Shown: one piece after another, positions 1-11,305 of the stretch
How positions within the stretch are numbered: the stretch's first letter is position 1
Layout of the letters: every line of letters begins with the position of its first letter
Assembly: GCA_030144725.1 (NCBI GenBank)
Contig: JASKMD010000018.1
Location: 2,558,321 to 2,622,320, forward strand
Reading direction: 5' to 3'
From: Haematococcus lacustris
Lineage: Eukaryota; Chlorophyta; Chlorophyceae; Chlamydomonadales; Haematococcaceae
DNA: 64,000 nt
The notes under the pieces: model-generated
Told to the model about the DNA's origin: nothing
The model's database searches: none
The model's input: only the letters and a program-made list of their open reading frames with translations
Made by a program: the position numbers and the translations under genes

Positions 1-1055
1 TCAAGTACTTAGGCATGCACTTCAACCCCAGCGCCACCCCTGCTTTTGCTGCCACTCATATGAGGGCTGGCATGTTCTTCGCCATGCGCCAGGCGTGCAA
101 GCGTGCCAGAGAGTATAGGGGTCATGCATGATCCATATGCCCTGTGTCACCTCATTAGAGCGTTTGTGCTCCCCTTGGGGCTGTATGGCAGCCAGGTATG
201 GGGCACTGCATTCCTTGGGCATGGTGTACAACTCTCCAACCCAGTGCAAACACGCATGCTCAGCTTTCTCAGGTTTGCTGCCAGGGTACGTAGCTCAGTG
301 TCAGGCCTGATGGTGCTGCATGAGTTGGGGCAGCTGCCCCTCCAGCTTTACTGGCTAAGGGCTGCATGCAAGTTCTGGAACACTGCCAAACTATCCCACA
401 GTGACCTGCTAATGAGGGTCATCAAGGCAGATGTGGAGTTAGGCAGGAGTTGCCAGACCAGCTGGAGTGCTCAGTTCCAGCTGGCCGTTAGAGAGCTGAT
501 GGGGGGTGAGTTTACTTTGAGCCCGGACATGGTCCTAGGCACCAAGGCTATGGAAGTCAAGTGGCTCGAGAGGTGGGGGAGGCGTTGGGTTGGGTTTGAG
601 GAGACCCTAGACTGCCTGAGACGGTGCATCGGGAGAGATGTTCGTATGCTGCATGGTTCAAGCATGGGGACGGCATTGGCATCAATCACATGGCACCACA
701 CCTGCTTAACAGACAGCTCTCTACAGAAGTTCGCACGAGCCTGACTAGGTTCAGGTTAGGCAACAGCGGTCTGGGGGTGGAGAAGGCTCGGTTTGAGGGG
801 GTAACTTTCATTGATCGCACATGCACCAGATGCACAGAGGGGGTAGTGGATGACGCCATGCATTTCATCTTTGAGTGCACTGCCACGAGTTCCATCGGGG
901 AGCAGCCGGAGTTTGCCATGACTTTACAGAACAATTATGAGAACTTGCATGACTTCATGTTGAGCCCATGTGCACCTCTGTTTGTGCACCTTGCTTTGAA
1001 GTGCGTTACAGAAAGTCCCGAACCCCTAGAGGGGGAGGGCGGCCTAGCAGCCTAA
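1..1055 (+). pseudogene. 3' end of a decayed LINE polymerase
   Basis: The left edge reads into the end of a reverse transcriptase: a KYLGMHF stretch (the 'YLG' motif that follows the RT palm) lies at position 3 in frame 3. A stop and a frameshift near 130 move the coding into frame 1 (about 103-740, with a GLYGSQVWG segment typical of the LINE thumb/connection). A second shift near 640 returns to frame 3, which ends at 1055. That last part carries a zinc-knuckle-like pattern (CTRC about 830-840, then HFIFEC about 865-880), as in the C-terminal region of many L1-type LINEs. The 5' part lies outside the window. Two frameshifts make it a dead copy. It is unrelated to the Dualen-like LINE found further right. 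The 200 bp after it look like LINE 3' UTR and hold no gene. Confidence 0.7.
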
Positions 1056-1264
1056 CGGCTGACGGCTTAAGCGGTGTAAGCCACATCATTCCAGCATCGA
1101 GTCAGCAGGTACACGCAGTGAAGCGAAGCGGAGTAGGCCATCTTTACTCTTGTCAATTGACCCGGCTCTCAAATCTGTTTGCGCCCAGTCATAGTGCTTG
1201 TTGCTGGGACACTCAGGTGTGTGTTGGGCCCAGGCTGTTGCTGCACCTGCAGGGCTGTGACGTG

Positions 1265-4200
1265 TCATACTCCGCCTGTCAGCCTGGCCCCAGCATCCAT
1301 GAGGCGGCGCACAACCCCCTGGTGCCCCTTGGCAATGGCGCACCAGAGCAGCTGCTCCCCGGTGCTGCCCTCGGCTAGGGCGCCTGCACTCAACAGCAGT
1401 CCCACCACCTCCTGCACGATGCAGGACAGCAGGGCTTTGGTGCTCCATAAACAGTATGTCGGCGGCAGCGGCAGCGCTCGCAAACGTGAAGTGCAAATTG
1501 CGGCAGAGCACACGACGGCGATGGTGGTGTCCTGACGGGGAACACATCGTGGGATATCCGGTCGGCGCCTCACCTCGTGCCCGTTGTCTGCGGCCCACAG
1601 TAACGCCTCGCCGTCGCTTCCTCGCACGTCTGCACCAGCTGCTAAGAGCTCCCGGACAGCAGCAAAAGCGCCCATGGAGGCGGCAGTACGCAGGGGGGCA
1701 TCATCCGACACGTGCACGTCCGCTCCGGCCGCAATCTGCGCAGCGGCGAAGTGCGACCGGGCGCTGGCTGCGCGAGACACTCCCCTGGCAGCCTCCCTCC
1801 TGCTGCCGGCTGGAAGCTCAGGCAAGGCCTAGGTGGCACACGCCCTGACTCCTGTTTGTTTGAGGTGAGCAGTTGGTGGCTGGACTCTCCTGTCATGCCT
1901 GAGCAGTATGATTGAGGGCAACCTGGTTAAATGCTGATAGCTACTTGATGGCTGTTGTGAGCACATGGATGTCCCAGCCACGGACTCAGGGCAGGGGCTA
2001 GGGACGGGGGTTGAGGGGGTTCCTTTGGGTTCTTAGGATGGGTAGTGGCAGCAGGCCGCGCACCCTCCAGGCAGAAGCTCCTCCCTTCCTGCACGCTGGC
2101 GCTTCCGGAGTAGTCCTTTTGTTTTTTCTTTCTAGCGCAAAGTTGTAAGCTCTCATGCCCCTGGCAGGCTGTTGGCCGGCCCTGTGCTGGCGGCGGACCT
2201 CACCAACAGTCTCAGCAGTTGGACATTGCCAGTGCGTGCCGCAGCCTTCAGGGGCGCCTGGCCACGCACGCTGACGTCTGCTCCATGCGCCAGCTGCAAG
2301 GCATGCATGCAGGCATGAGCTCAGAAGGAGGCATGCCCCACAGCTCCCAGCCAGAAAGTCCAGGGTTGGCATATGATCGCCTTGCCCTTCAGCTATCCCA
2401 GCTGTGCTCTGGAAGCTGGTGGAAGCTGGTGGAAGCTGGGTAGCAGCTGGTGTCTCAGACCAATACCACTCGCCAGCAGGCACCCAGAGCCAGCTGTGGC
2501 CAGCCGTCCCTCAACAGCTTCGCAAAGGCCAGCAGCAGGCCCCAGCAAGCTGCACCAGCTGGGTGCCACCAGCACCCGCCCAACAGCCTAGCTGGGCACC
2601 GCCGTCCGCATGCCTGACCCTGACCCTGACCCTGACCGCTACCTTGATTCCACCCGGAGGGGTCTGCAAGACATGGCATGGCAACTCTGCACGCATGTCA
2701 GCTGACGCACCAGCTTGTATCAGGCCCACTGCATACTGTTGTGCTACAGACTCCCTCTGCAGGCTCCCTTTTCAGGCTCCTTGCACAACGCCCCTGCTCC
2801 CCCTAACGCCTCACCAGCAGCTGTGCCGTGGCCACGTGTTGGGCCTCGCAGGCCAGCCGCAGCGCCTGGCCCTCCACAGCGTTGACCAGGGCCCCATGGC
2901 CAAGCTGCAGCCAGGCAGGGAACACACACCAGCTCAGCTGCCTGCTGCTGCTGCCTACTGCTGCGCAACCTCCTGCTGCGCCACCTCCTGCTGCGCCACC
3001 CCTGTGCCTGCACTTCCCTGGATGTCGGGATTGGAGGGTGCAGGGCAGGCGGACCCGGGAGGCATAGCTACCGTGCACAGCGCCTGCTGCTGAGGGGCTG
3101 TTCCGTGTTGTGGGGTCTGCCTGGCTGTGTCCAGCTGGGGGGGCACTCGGGGGCGCATCAGCCTGCCTGCTCACCCAGCTGGTGTGGCCCCTGCCTAGGT
3201 CCCTGCCTGGCTGTGTCTGCCCTCTGCTGCTGCCGTACCAGCAGCTGCACCACCCCTAGGTGGCCGTGGGCCGCAGCCAGCCGCAACGCCTCCTCCTCGT
3301 TGGCGTGGCCATCAACAGACCTAGCAGGGGCAGGCAGGTTAGCAGGCAGGGTTAGGGCCAGGCAGGCAGCTGCAACAGTGTGAGAAGCTGCTGCTTCCAG
3401 GCACCAAGCGCCAGGGTCAGGTCAGGGCCTGGGTGAGAGTCAGGATCTGGTTGAAGAAAGGGTCAGGGTCAGGGTCAGAGTGAGGGTCAGTGTTAGGGGG
3501 CAGCAGTTACGAAGGCCGGCAGATCTGCGGCAGGATGCTGGCGAGCTCACTGTGCCAACAGGAAGCTGACCACGCAGCGCTGCCCCTCACGTGCAGCCAG
3601 CACCAGGGCAGCAGGCGCCCGGGCAGCTGCCTGGCCAGCGCCACCAGCCCCCCATAGAACTCTACATTGCAGCAGCAGCAGCAGCGGTGGCGGTAGCGAT
3701 GGTGGTGGCGGCGGTGGATTGGGGGGCAATGGGGGTTGAGTGGGCAGCTGATGACCCTGCCGGCCTGGTGCTGGTCAGCGGTGGTGACGGCAGTGGCAGC
3801 ACAGGAAGTGACTTCATTGAGGGAAGGGTGTGATGATGACCTGACGGGTGCAGTTTGGTAGAGAGAAGAGGTATGCCGGCAGTGTGGCCGTCAGCACTAG
3901 TGCCCGCCCACATGAGCTGACGGTCACGGCAGTTGTAAATGTAACGGTGTAAAGCCGGCACTGGCTGTTGCAGGGCAGGCAGGCATGGCAGCGCAGGTTT
4001 GAGGGCATGGGCATATGTGGCCTTGGTGGGTGTGGGTGTGCACTGGATGCTGGTGTGGTTCGTGGGTGTGGGCGTGGCTATGGGGTAGCTATGGGCAGAA
4101 ACGCACTGCAGGGCAGAAACATGCCTGCCTGCCTACTGCAGGCAGACCTACTGCACCCGCCTGCCGTCTCCTGACTACAAGCACCAGCAGCAATGTGGCA

Positions 4201-5889
4201 ATGGGGGCGAAGCAGCATGGCAGGAGGCGGGGCGCACTGTAGGGCAGAAACATGCCAAGCCTGGACAGGCTGTCACCTCAACTGTGCACCGGCCTCTGAC
4301 ACCCTACCGCTAAGGCTGAGTGCAGCGGGGCGGGGCGGGGCAGGGCAGGGCAGGGCAGCCATAGTCACACACTAACTCCCTCTCTTGCTGCAGCTGGGTC
4401 AGGCTAAGGGTCAGGGCCAGGGTCATTCACGCGGCCTGCCACCGGCAAGTGGGTGGGTGGGCGGGCAGGCATGCAGGGTGCTGCTCACCTGACGGCCTCC
4501 AGCTGCCCCCGGCAGGCCGCCCTGCACAGCGCCTCGCACTCCTGCCCTGCTGCTGGGCAGCCTGCGGCACCCAGGAAGCCAGGGAAGGGTCAGGCAGCAG
4601 TGCCAGGGGGTCAGACAGAGGCATCAAATGGGTGGGACAGGGCATGTGGCAGAGCAGGAGGCAGGGTGGGGGTGAGTAGGGGGTGGTGAGGGGTGAGTAG
4701 GGGGTGGTGAGGGGCTTCAACCCCTGCCAGCAACCCTCCACCCCCAGCCAAACTGCTTGTGAGGGCCTTGCAGGGTGTGAGGTGCCTGCCCTGCAAGGCC
4801 TCAGAGGCAGCTGGGCTGGGGGTGGAGGGGGGGTAAGTGACACCCATTGCCAGGCCTCACAGCTTCTGCGGCAGGATCCTCAGGGGCAATGCATCCTTTC
4901 CCTTGGGCTACCCCCAGCTAGGCCACATGCAAGAGCTGCTCTAGATAGCCCAACATCCTACGTTTGGCTCACGGCTGCAGCGCCGCCCTGTCACTCGCCT
5001 CACTGCCCACCGTGCCCAGGTCAGCACAGACGCAGCACAGGTTGGAAATGAAGAGAGGACAAAGGAACACGCACGTACACCCAACCACCATCAACCACTC
5101 GTCAACAGCCGCTGCACAGCGGCCTGAGGATACGGGTCTATACCCACCTGCTGCCAGCAGCGCCCTGATCACGGCAACGAAGCCGTGGGCCGCTGCCTGG
5201 CTCAGGGCGGCGCTTTCGGCCCGAGCACCATATTGCAGCAGTAGCTGTACCGCTGCCAGCTGCCCAGCCCCGGCAGCGGCAACCAGCGCGGCGCTCAAAC
5301 CGCAGTATACATCCGCGACGGCACCTGCTGGGCTGCTCTCGGGAGGCGACCTCACATCGCGCGGTGCATCGCTGCCGGGACAGGTCTGACGCGTGGAGCA
5401 CAACAAATCCAGCCGGGGTAATTGAGCGCCACAGCACTGCTCGGAGGCACTGCTCTGCTTGAGCAGCATCGCCATGACCTGCGTCTGCCCCGCTGCCGCT
5501 GCTGCCAATAGCGGCGCGCCAGAGCGGTCAAGACCTGCCGCCGGAGCACCGTGTTCCAACAACAGTCGCGCGATGCTTGCATGCCCAAGCGCTGCCGTCT
5601 TGCATAGCGCGGCGTCCAACTGCTGCGTATCGGGTGGTGCGCAATCACCAGGCCGCGTCAGCCGGTGCAGCACGATACGGAGCACATCTGGCCGGCCGCT
5701 GGTGGCGGCGAGCATCAGGGCTGAGTGCGGCTGGTGGCTGAGGAGCCAGGCTGCGGCCAGCTCGGGAGTGTGGGCCAGGCGCAGGAGGGCGCGACACACG
5801 TGCGGCACCGAAGACCGCAGGCTGCAGGCAGGAAGCTGGCTGAGCACGGCCACTAGGAGCTCATGGGGCAAGCTGATGAGGTGGACCAT
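1265..5889 (-). CDS. F-box and ankyrin-repeat protein, eight exons, complete
   Basis: Reconstructed exons on the minus strand: 5889-5148, 4561-4489, 3661-3551, 3320-3239, 2904-2815, 2293-2204, 1735-1574 and 1411-1265. All introns are GT-AG and all phases agree; the sum is 1,497 nt, that is 498 codons plus TGA. Residues about 4-48 form an F-box (SLPHELLVAVLSQLP then a VCRALLRL helix), the Skp1-binding part of an SCF ubiquitin ligase. The rest is ankyrin repeats, the likely substrate-binding part, for example ADVRGSDGEALLWAADNGHE continuing across the last splice as EVVGLLLSAGA. Several exons are exactly 90 nt, one 30-residue ankyrin unit, and are phase 0. The start ATG (5889-5887) directly precedes the F-box. 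Substrate and pathway are unknown. Introns hold short tandem repeats (CTGACC at 2614-2638) and a LINE-tail-like insert at 2048-2134. Exon structure is inferred from homology and phase, without transcript support. Confidence 0.82.
2048..2134 (+). mobile_element. SINE-like or LINE-tail fragment in an ankyrin-gene intron
   Basis: About 75 bp match the 3' UTR end of the large Dualen-like LINE seen at 60480-60558 (+) and 21107-21200 (-): a GCAGGCCGCGC block, an AGCTCCTCCCTT block, TGCACGC, then CCGGAGTAGTC. A T-rich tail follows instead of the (CTT)n tail. It lies in the 1736-2203 intron, antisense to the gene. It could be a very short 5'-truncated LINE or a SINE that borrows the LINE tail. Identity was judged by eye. 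Confidence 0.55.
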
Positions 5890-6172
5890 GTGAGGCAGAC
5901 AAGGCTGCTCACAGTGCCAGGGCTGCAGGAGCTGATGCCTCTGCTACCACTGCTGTCACTGGGACTCAATCACCAGAGCCCTGAGACCGAGTGAGAGGCT
6001 GCTTCCACGCTGGTTTATATTCACCCCGCGTTAGGGCAAACCACGGGTTCAGCACCGCCTGGCACGTGAGCAGCAGCACGTGAGCAGCAGCACTGATCGC
6101 GGACGCTTAGAATTACCCACGAGGCTCGCAGTGACGACGAAGCAACTGCAGCAAGCACGTGAAGCAAGGCGA

Positions 6173-6501
6173 TTAACAAAATTCATGGTACAGAGGCCGC
6201 TGCACGGGTGTTATTGTACGCACGGGTGTTACGCGGCCGAGCTGCAGGAACAGGTTGCGCTCCGCAAAGTCCGGGATGTCGGCGACCTCAGCAGGGATTT
6301 CCTCAAAGAGCTCCTGGCCATCCGCAAGTACAGTGACGCGTGTGAAGGAGTCGCGCACCATGAGGCCCAACAGCAAGCTGGCGACCAGCGCCCTCTTGCT
6401 GCAGGCCTCCACCCAAGCCTCGATTTGCGTGACGAGCCGCGCCTCCACCACTTCGGACGGCACGACCTCGCCCGCCTCTAACCCAGCAGCGGACACCCCC
6501 C
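6173..6501 (-). CDS. hypothetical protein-coding exon, unrecognised
   Basis: An open frame on the minus strand starts at an ATG near 6501 (MRGVSAAGLE) and runs to a stop at 6173. The central part (about 6460-6240) looks like real helical protein, with segments such as VTQIEAWVEACSKRAL and FEEIPAEVADIPDF. The ends look intronic: a possible acceptor (TTAG) lies near 6480 and a possible donor (GTAACA) near 6230. No domain is recognised. It lies head-on upstream of the F-box/ankyrin gene on the same strand. It may be one internal exon of an unrecognised gene. Confidence 0.3.
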
Positions 6502-6586
6502 TCATCAAGGTATGCCGTTTGACCTTCTTTGCGTGCCATGTGTTATTGTGGTTGTGCGCCCAGTGCGCTGCACCGTTGACCTGCAT

Positions 6587-7366
6587 GTTCCGCTGAGCCT
6601 GACTTGGTTCTGGCGGCGTGTCGGCCTCACGGTCAACCTAACTGTCCGAGGCATTACGGTTACGTCTACGCTGTCTGTTTCGCTGCATTTTCCTAACGCG
6701 CTTCGCTAACTGTGGCGCTAACTGTGGCCTGCGCGGGTTTTCCTGGTTTTCCTGGTTTTACTGTTAGTTTACTGTCCGCCCACCAGCCGTGATAGGTCGC
6801 CAGTACGCCGCGGGCTAACCTCCTTCTCTACGTGACCGACGGATGCGGGTACTTGTGATGTTGTGCGTCCGCTAACCTTCGAGTCTTGATGTTGTGTCTT
6901 AACGGAAAACCCCGTGCGAAACCTCAGCACTAGCTACACTGCAGGAAGTACAGTCATGCGAGGCTTGGGTTGCAAGTTGTAGAATTGTTACGGTTGGGTT
7001 ACGGTTACCGCACCATCCCGGCCCAATGTCATATCCTTCTTGCGGTGCGCATTCCTTCATTTCAATAGACCTCCGATAATCTTAAGAGGCCCAGGTCTGA
7101 ATCGAGGCGAGTGAGACAAAGCCAAAAAAGTGTACAGTCCGTGAGTCGTATAAGGGTGAGGGTGAGGGTCTGGGACGGTCGTGTCTGGGACAGTACAGTC
7201 AGCCAAGCATGTAGCATACGGACAGATTTGTTATGTTAGCAGCTGTCTATGTGCATGCTTCCCAGGTCAAAATTAAGCCCACCCCTTCCCTACCCCAGCC
7301 CCAGTGGTGTGTGGTGTGTGAATGGGACAGCAGGTGTCAGCGTCTTAACCCAGGCGTTCTACGGCT
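6587..7366. other. intergenic region upstream of NTAQ1
   Basis: No exon is supported here. The stretch contains short imperfect repeats (TGGTTTTCC repeated near 6738-6760, GAGGGTGAGGGTC near 7155-7170) and presumably the promoter and 5' UTR of the NTAQ1 gene. No clear core-promoter element is seen. Confidence 0.4.
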
Positions 7367-9190
7367 ATGCCCCTGCTCGCCCCTCCGGCGTCCCCCTGCA
7401 CGCTAGAGCTCTCAGCCTGCCTGCACCAGCCCTGCTACTGGTGAGTGCCCACCCCCTCCCTAACCCAGCCTTGGTGGGTTGTGCCAGCCACACCACACAC
7501 CTGCATGTAGGGAGCTGACCAGGCGCTGTGCCCTTCCAACCAGCGGGTGCCCCAGCAACAGCGGGTGCCCTACCCACAGCTTTTGGGGTGGTGGGCCCCA
7601 GGGCAGGGTTGATACCTGGCTTGGCCCTGACTTAGCCTCTGCCCTGATTCTCCTCCTCGGAATGGAGGGCTTTCCAGTGCATGTCTCCCACACAACCCAG
7701 GGCTGCGTCGTCTGTAATTCAAATGTTTACCGTAGTCCTATTTGATTCCCGAGGAGTCTGAAACTATAAATTAAACATTATTCCCGAGCCCGGTAGAGCC
7801 TGGAGGTAGTCCGGATGTTTAGACTTCATATCCTACCCGCACCCCCTTTCAGGCCGGAGGCGCTTTCCTAGCATGCACTCGTGGCAGGCACCTGACCCGC
7901 AGGGCACCCTGTTGCTGGGCAGGCCATGTCGTTGGGCAGCCCGCCAGACATCCGCAAGGCACATACAAGTGGTGGTTGAGGGGTTACGGCACTGCTGACC
8001 TAGCTTGCCTGCACTGCCCTCACCCCAGTGGCCTGCTTGCTGCACCCACCAGGCCCCCACCAGCCTGCCCCCACCAGCCTGCCCCCCAGCCCCCCACCCC
8101 CCCTGCGCCCCATCAACCGCCCCCACCCCTGAGAGCCCGGGCACCTGGTGACTTGTCGCCTTGGCCTGCCTGTGGCTGCAGTGAGGAGAACGTGTGGCAC
8201 TTGGCCCGCCACCTGGTGTCGGCCGGCATCAGCCCACTGGCGGACCTGCTGGTGGTGTTCGTGTCTAACCCCATCAAGCAGGCAGGCACAGCGAGCAGGG
8301 GGAGGGGGTGGGGTGAGGGAGGGGGGCTAGGGCCTGGGTCAGTCAGGGGCCAAGGACGCATGCACCTGTTAAATGAAAACCCGCAGATGCTGGCTGTGGG
8401 GCGGCGCCGGGGCGTGTGGGGGTGATGGCAGCGGTACAGCCTGGTGCTCTGTCAGTCAGCCTAGCAGTGGGCTTTGCCAGTGGCAGGCGGATATTTATAT
8501 GTCAACCCGGTACCTGGCAGCAGTTGGTAGTTGACACTTGGTGGTTGGCATTTGTGGTTCAGGGGGACTGGCTGTCTGGAGGGGTGCCCTGGTTAGAGAA
8601 GTGTGGGGAAGTGAGAAGGCCTCAGCTTGTAGGAGGTGTGGGTGGCCTGACGGTGCTGTCAAGGGGTCAGGGCACCCAGGGTGGCCTCCTGGTCATCAGC
8701 GTGTGGGTGGCTGCAGGTGGCGCTGTGGCAGCAGAGGGCGGGCGGCTCTGACCCTGACGGCCTGGTGGTATGGGACTACCATGTCAGTGTGCCAGGCAGG
8801 GGCAGGGGCAGGGGCAGGGGCAGGGGCAGGGGCAGGCAGTGCTTTGCTGTTGGTTGTCCAGCAGCATGGTGGCAAGGAGGGGGTGGGCTGGGGTGGCTGG
8901 GGTCCCCCTAGGCCCTGGGCTCAGGGGCTGGCCAGGCTGACTTGGGGCCAGGCAGCTTGCTTGAGGCCCGCTGGCAGGCAGCTGCCTCATGGCTCATCAG
9001 CTATGACCAGCATCCCTGCCTGGCCTGGTTGTGGTGGCCTGCCTGGTGCCCTGACCTGGTGCTGGCAGTGGCCTGCTCCAGAGCAGCTGGCTGTCAGGGC
9101 GGTTTGTTGGCGGCTGTGCGGGGGGCTGCCTGCAGGTCATCCTGCTGCAGCGCTGCGCCTCACCCAGCAGCAGGCCGCTGCCCCTACCAG
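7367..9190 (+). CDS. NTAQ1: protein N-terminal glutamine amidohydrolase (NTAQ1), 3' truncated by a gap
   Basis: Four exons are visible: 7367-7440, 8182-8281, 8717-8782 and 9136-9190. They join in phase to a CYCEENVW segment, then VFVSN, WQQRAGG and VVWDYH, the diagnostic blocks of NTAQ1. This enzyme deamidates N-terminal Gln to Glu and so feeds the Arg/N-degron pathway in the cytosol. By family knowledge the catalytic triad is Cys-His-Asp. Cys25, created by a codon split over intron 1 (TG|T), and His80 (in WDYH) are present. The Asp and the C-terminal half would be in later exons, in or beyond the N gap. Intron 2 starts with GC (CAG|GCAGGC at 8282), a GC-AG intron, because no GT gives the right phase. 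Intron 3 (8783-9135) carries a GGGGCA tandem repeat. The start is the only in-frame ATG ahead of the Cys motif in exon 1. Confidence 0.85.
8793..8838. repeat. (GGGGCA)n microsatellite in NTAQ1 intron 3
   Basis: About seven near-perfect GGGGCA units. The run is G-rich on the sense strand. Confidence 0.9.
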
Positions 9191-9313
9191 GTACGTGAAG
9201 GTGCCAAGGGCTAAGGGCGGAGTGGGGAAGGGCAGGGGGCCAGGAGGCCAGTGGGGTCAAGGGGGTGATGCTGTGGGTAAGGTCGTCCTCCTAATCATCA
9301 ACGTCATCATCAT

Positions 9314-9813
9314 NNNNNNNNNNNNNNNNNNNNNNNNNNNNNNNNNNNNNNNNNNNNNNNNNNNNNNNNNNNNNNNNNNNNNNNNNNNNNNNNNNNNNNN
9401 NNNNNNNNNNNNNNNNNNNNNNNNNNNNNNNNNNNNNNNNNNNNNNNNNNNNNNNNNNNNNNNNNNNNNNNNNNNNNNNNNNNNNNNNNNNNNNNNNNNN
9501 NNNNNNNNNNNNNNNNNNNNNNNNNNNNNNNNNNNNNNNNNNNNNNNNNNNNNNNNNNNNNNNNNNNNNNNNNNNNNNNNNNNNNNNNNNNNNNNNNNNN
9601 NNNNNNNNNNNNNNNNNNNNNNNNNNNNNNNNNNNNNNNNNNNNNNNNNNNNNNNNNNNNNNNNNNNNNNNNNNNNNNNNNNNNNNNNNNNNNNNNNNNN
9701 NNNNNNNNNNNNNNNNNNNNNNNNNNNNNNNNNNNNNNNNNNNNNNNNNNNNNNNNNNNNNNNNNNNNNNNNNNNNNNNNNNNNNNNNNNNNNNNNNNNN
9801 NNNNNNNNNNNNN
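9314..9813. other. assembly gap of exactly 500 N
   Basis: The round size suggests a placeholder of unknown true length. The missing 3' exons of NTAQ1 may lie here. The right flank is a low-complexity array, a likely reason for the break. Confidence 0.95.
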
Positions 9814-11150
9814 CTGCCCTGCCCCTCCCCTCACAGCCATGCCCAGCCATGCCCCTCCCCTCACAGCCATGCCCTGCCAGCCCTGCCCTGCCCCCTCCCA
9901 GCCCAACCCTACCCCTCACCTCACAGCCCAGCCCTGACCCTCACCTCCTAGCCCTGCCCCTCCCCTCCTCTCCCAGCCCTGCCCCTCCCCTCCCCTCCCT
10001 GCCCCTCCCCTCCCAGCCCTGACCTGCCCAGCCCTGCCCCTCCCCTCCCTGCCCTGCCCCTCCCAGCCCTGACCTGCCCAGCCCTGACCCTCCCCTCCCA
10101 GCCCTGACCTCACCTGCCCTGCCCCTCCCCTCCCAGCCCTGACCTGCCCAGCCCTGCCCCTCCCCTCCCAGCCCTGCCCTGCCCCTTCCAGCCCTGACCT
10201 GCCCAGCCCTGCCCCTCCCCTCCCAGCCCTGACTTCACCTGCCCTGCCCCTCCCCTCCCAGCCCTGACCTGCCCAGCCCTGCCCCTCCCCTCCCTGCCCT
10301 GCCCCTTCCAGCCCTGACCTGCCCAGCCCTGCCCCTCCCCTCCCAGCCCTGACTTCACCTGCCCTGCCCCTCCCCTCCCAGCCCTGACCTGCCCAGCCCT
10401 GCCCCTCCCCTCCCTGCCCTGCCCCTTCCAGCCCTGACCTGCCCAGCCCTGCCCCTCCCCTCCCAGCCCTGCCCCTCCCCTCCCAGCCCTGACCAGCCCA
10501 GCCCTGCCCCTCCCCTCCCAACCTTGACCTGCCCAGCCCTGCCCCTCCCCTCCCAGCCCTGACTTGCCCAGCTCTGCCCCTCCCCTCCCAAACCTGACCT
10601 CACCTGCCCTGCCCCTCCCAGCCCTGACCTGCCCAGCCCTGCCCCTCCCCTACCAGCCCTGACCTCACCTGACCTGCCCCTCCACTCCCAGCCCTGCCTT
10701 GCCCCACCCCCTCCCAGCCCTGCCCAGCCCAGCTTAGCTCTGCCCCTCCACTCCCAGCCCTACCCTGCCCTGCCCTGCCCCTCCCCCTCCCAGCCCTCCC
10801 TGCCCCACTCCCTTCCCTCCCTGCCAAGCCCTGCCCTGCCCTGCCCTGCCCCTCCCAGCCCTGCCCCACCCCCTCCCAGCCCTGCCCCACCCCCTCCCTG
10901 CCCTGCCCCTCCCAGCCCTGACCTGCCCAGCCCTGCCCCTCCCAGCCCCTCCCAGCCCTGACCTGCCCCTCCCTTCCCAGCCCAGCCCTGCCCCATCCCC
11001 TCCCAGCCCTGCCCTGCCCCATGCCATCACAGCCCTGCCTTGCCCTTCCCAGCCCTGCCTTGCCCTGCCCCACTCCATCCCTGCCATACCCCACACCCTG
11101 CCCAACCTTGCCCTGCCCTTCCTTGCCCATGCTTGTTCTTTCATGGCCAA
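9814..11150. repeat. CT-rich minisatellite array
   Basis: The stretch is built almost only from CCCTG, CCCCTCCCCT and CCCAG words, in units of roughly 30-35 bp (CCCTGACCTGCCCAG then CCCTGCCCCTCCC), with higher-order blocks visible at 10110-10480. It decays towards 11150. Long open frames in it are artefacts of composition. Confidence 0.9.
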
Positions 11151-11305
11151 GTCCCCCCTTTCCTGCCCTTCTTACCTGCCCATTCCCATGCCAACCCTTG
11201 CCTACCCCTCCCTTGCCATGTAGAAAACCCACCCTGCTTGGGCTGACAAAGCTAACCTTGGGGATGGGCTTTGAGGTTGATATTGCACCTTGTTGTGGGA
11301 GACAG

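Noticed and set aside
6080..6481. 134-codon plus-strand frame opposite the hypothetical exon
   Set aside because: Composition is less protein-like than the minus-strand frame and it has no domain or splice support.
9916..11232. Long open frames on both strands in the CT-rich array (Gly/Gln/Trp-rich proteins)
   Set aside because: They are translations of a short tandem repeat without stops; composition alone explains them.
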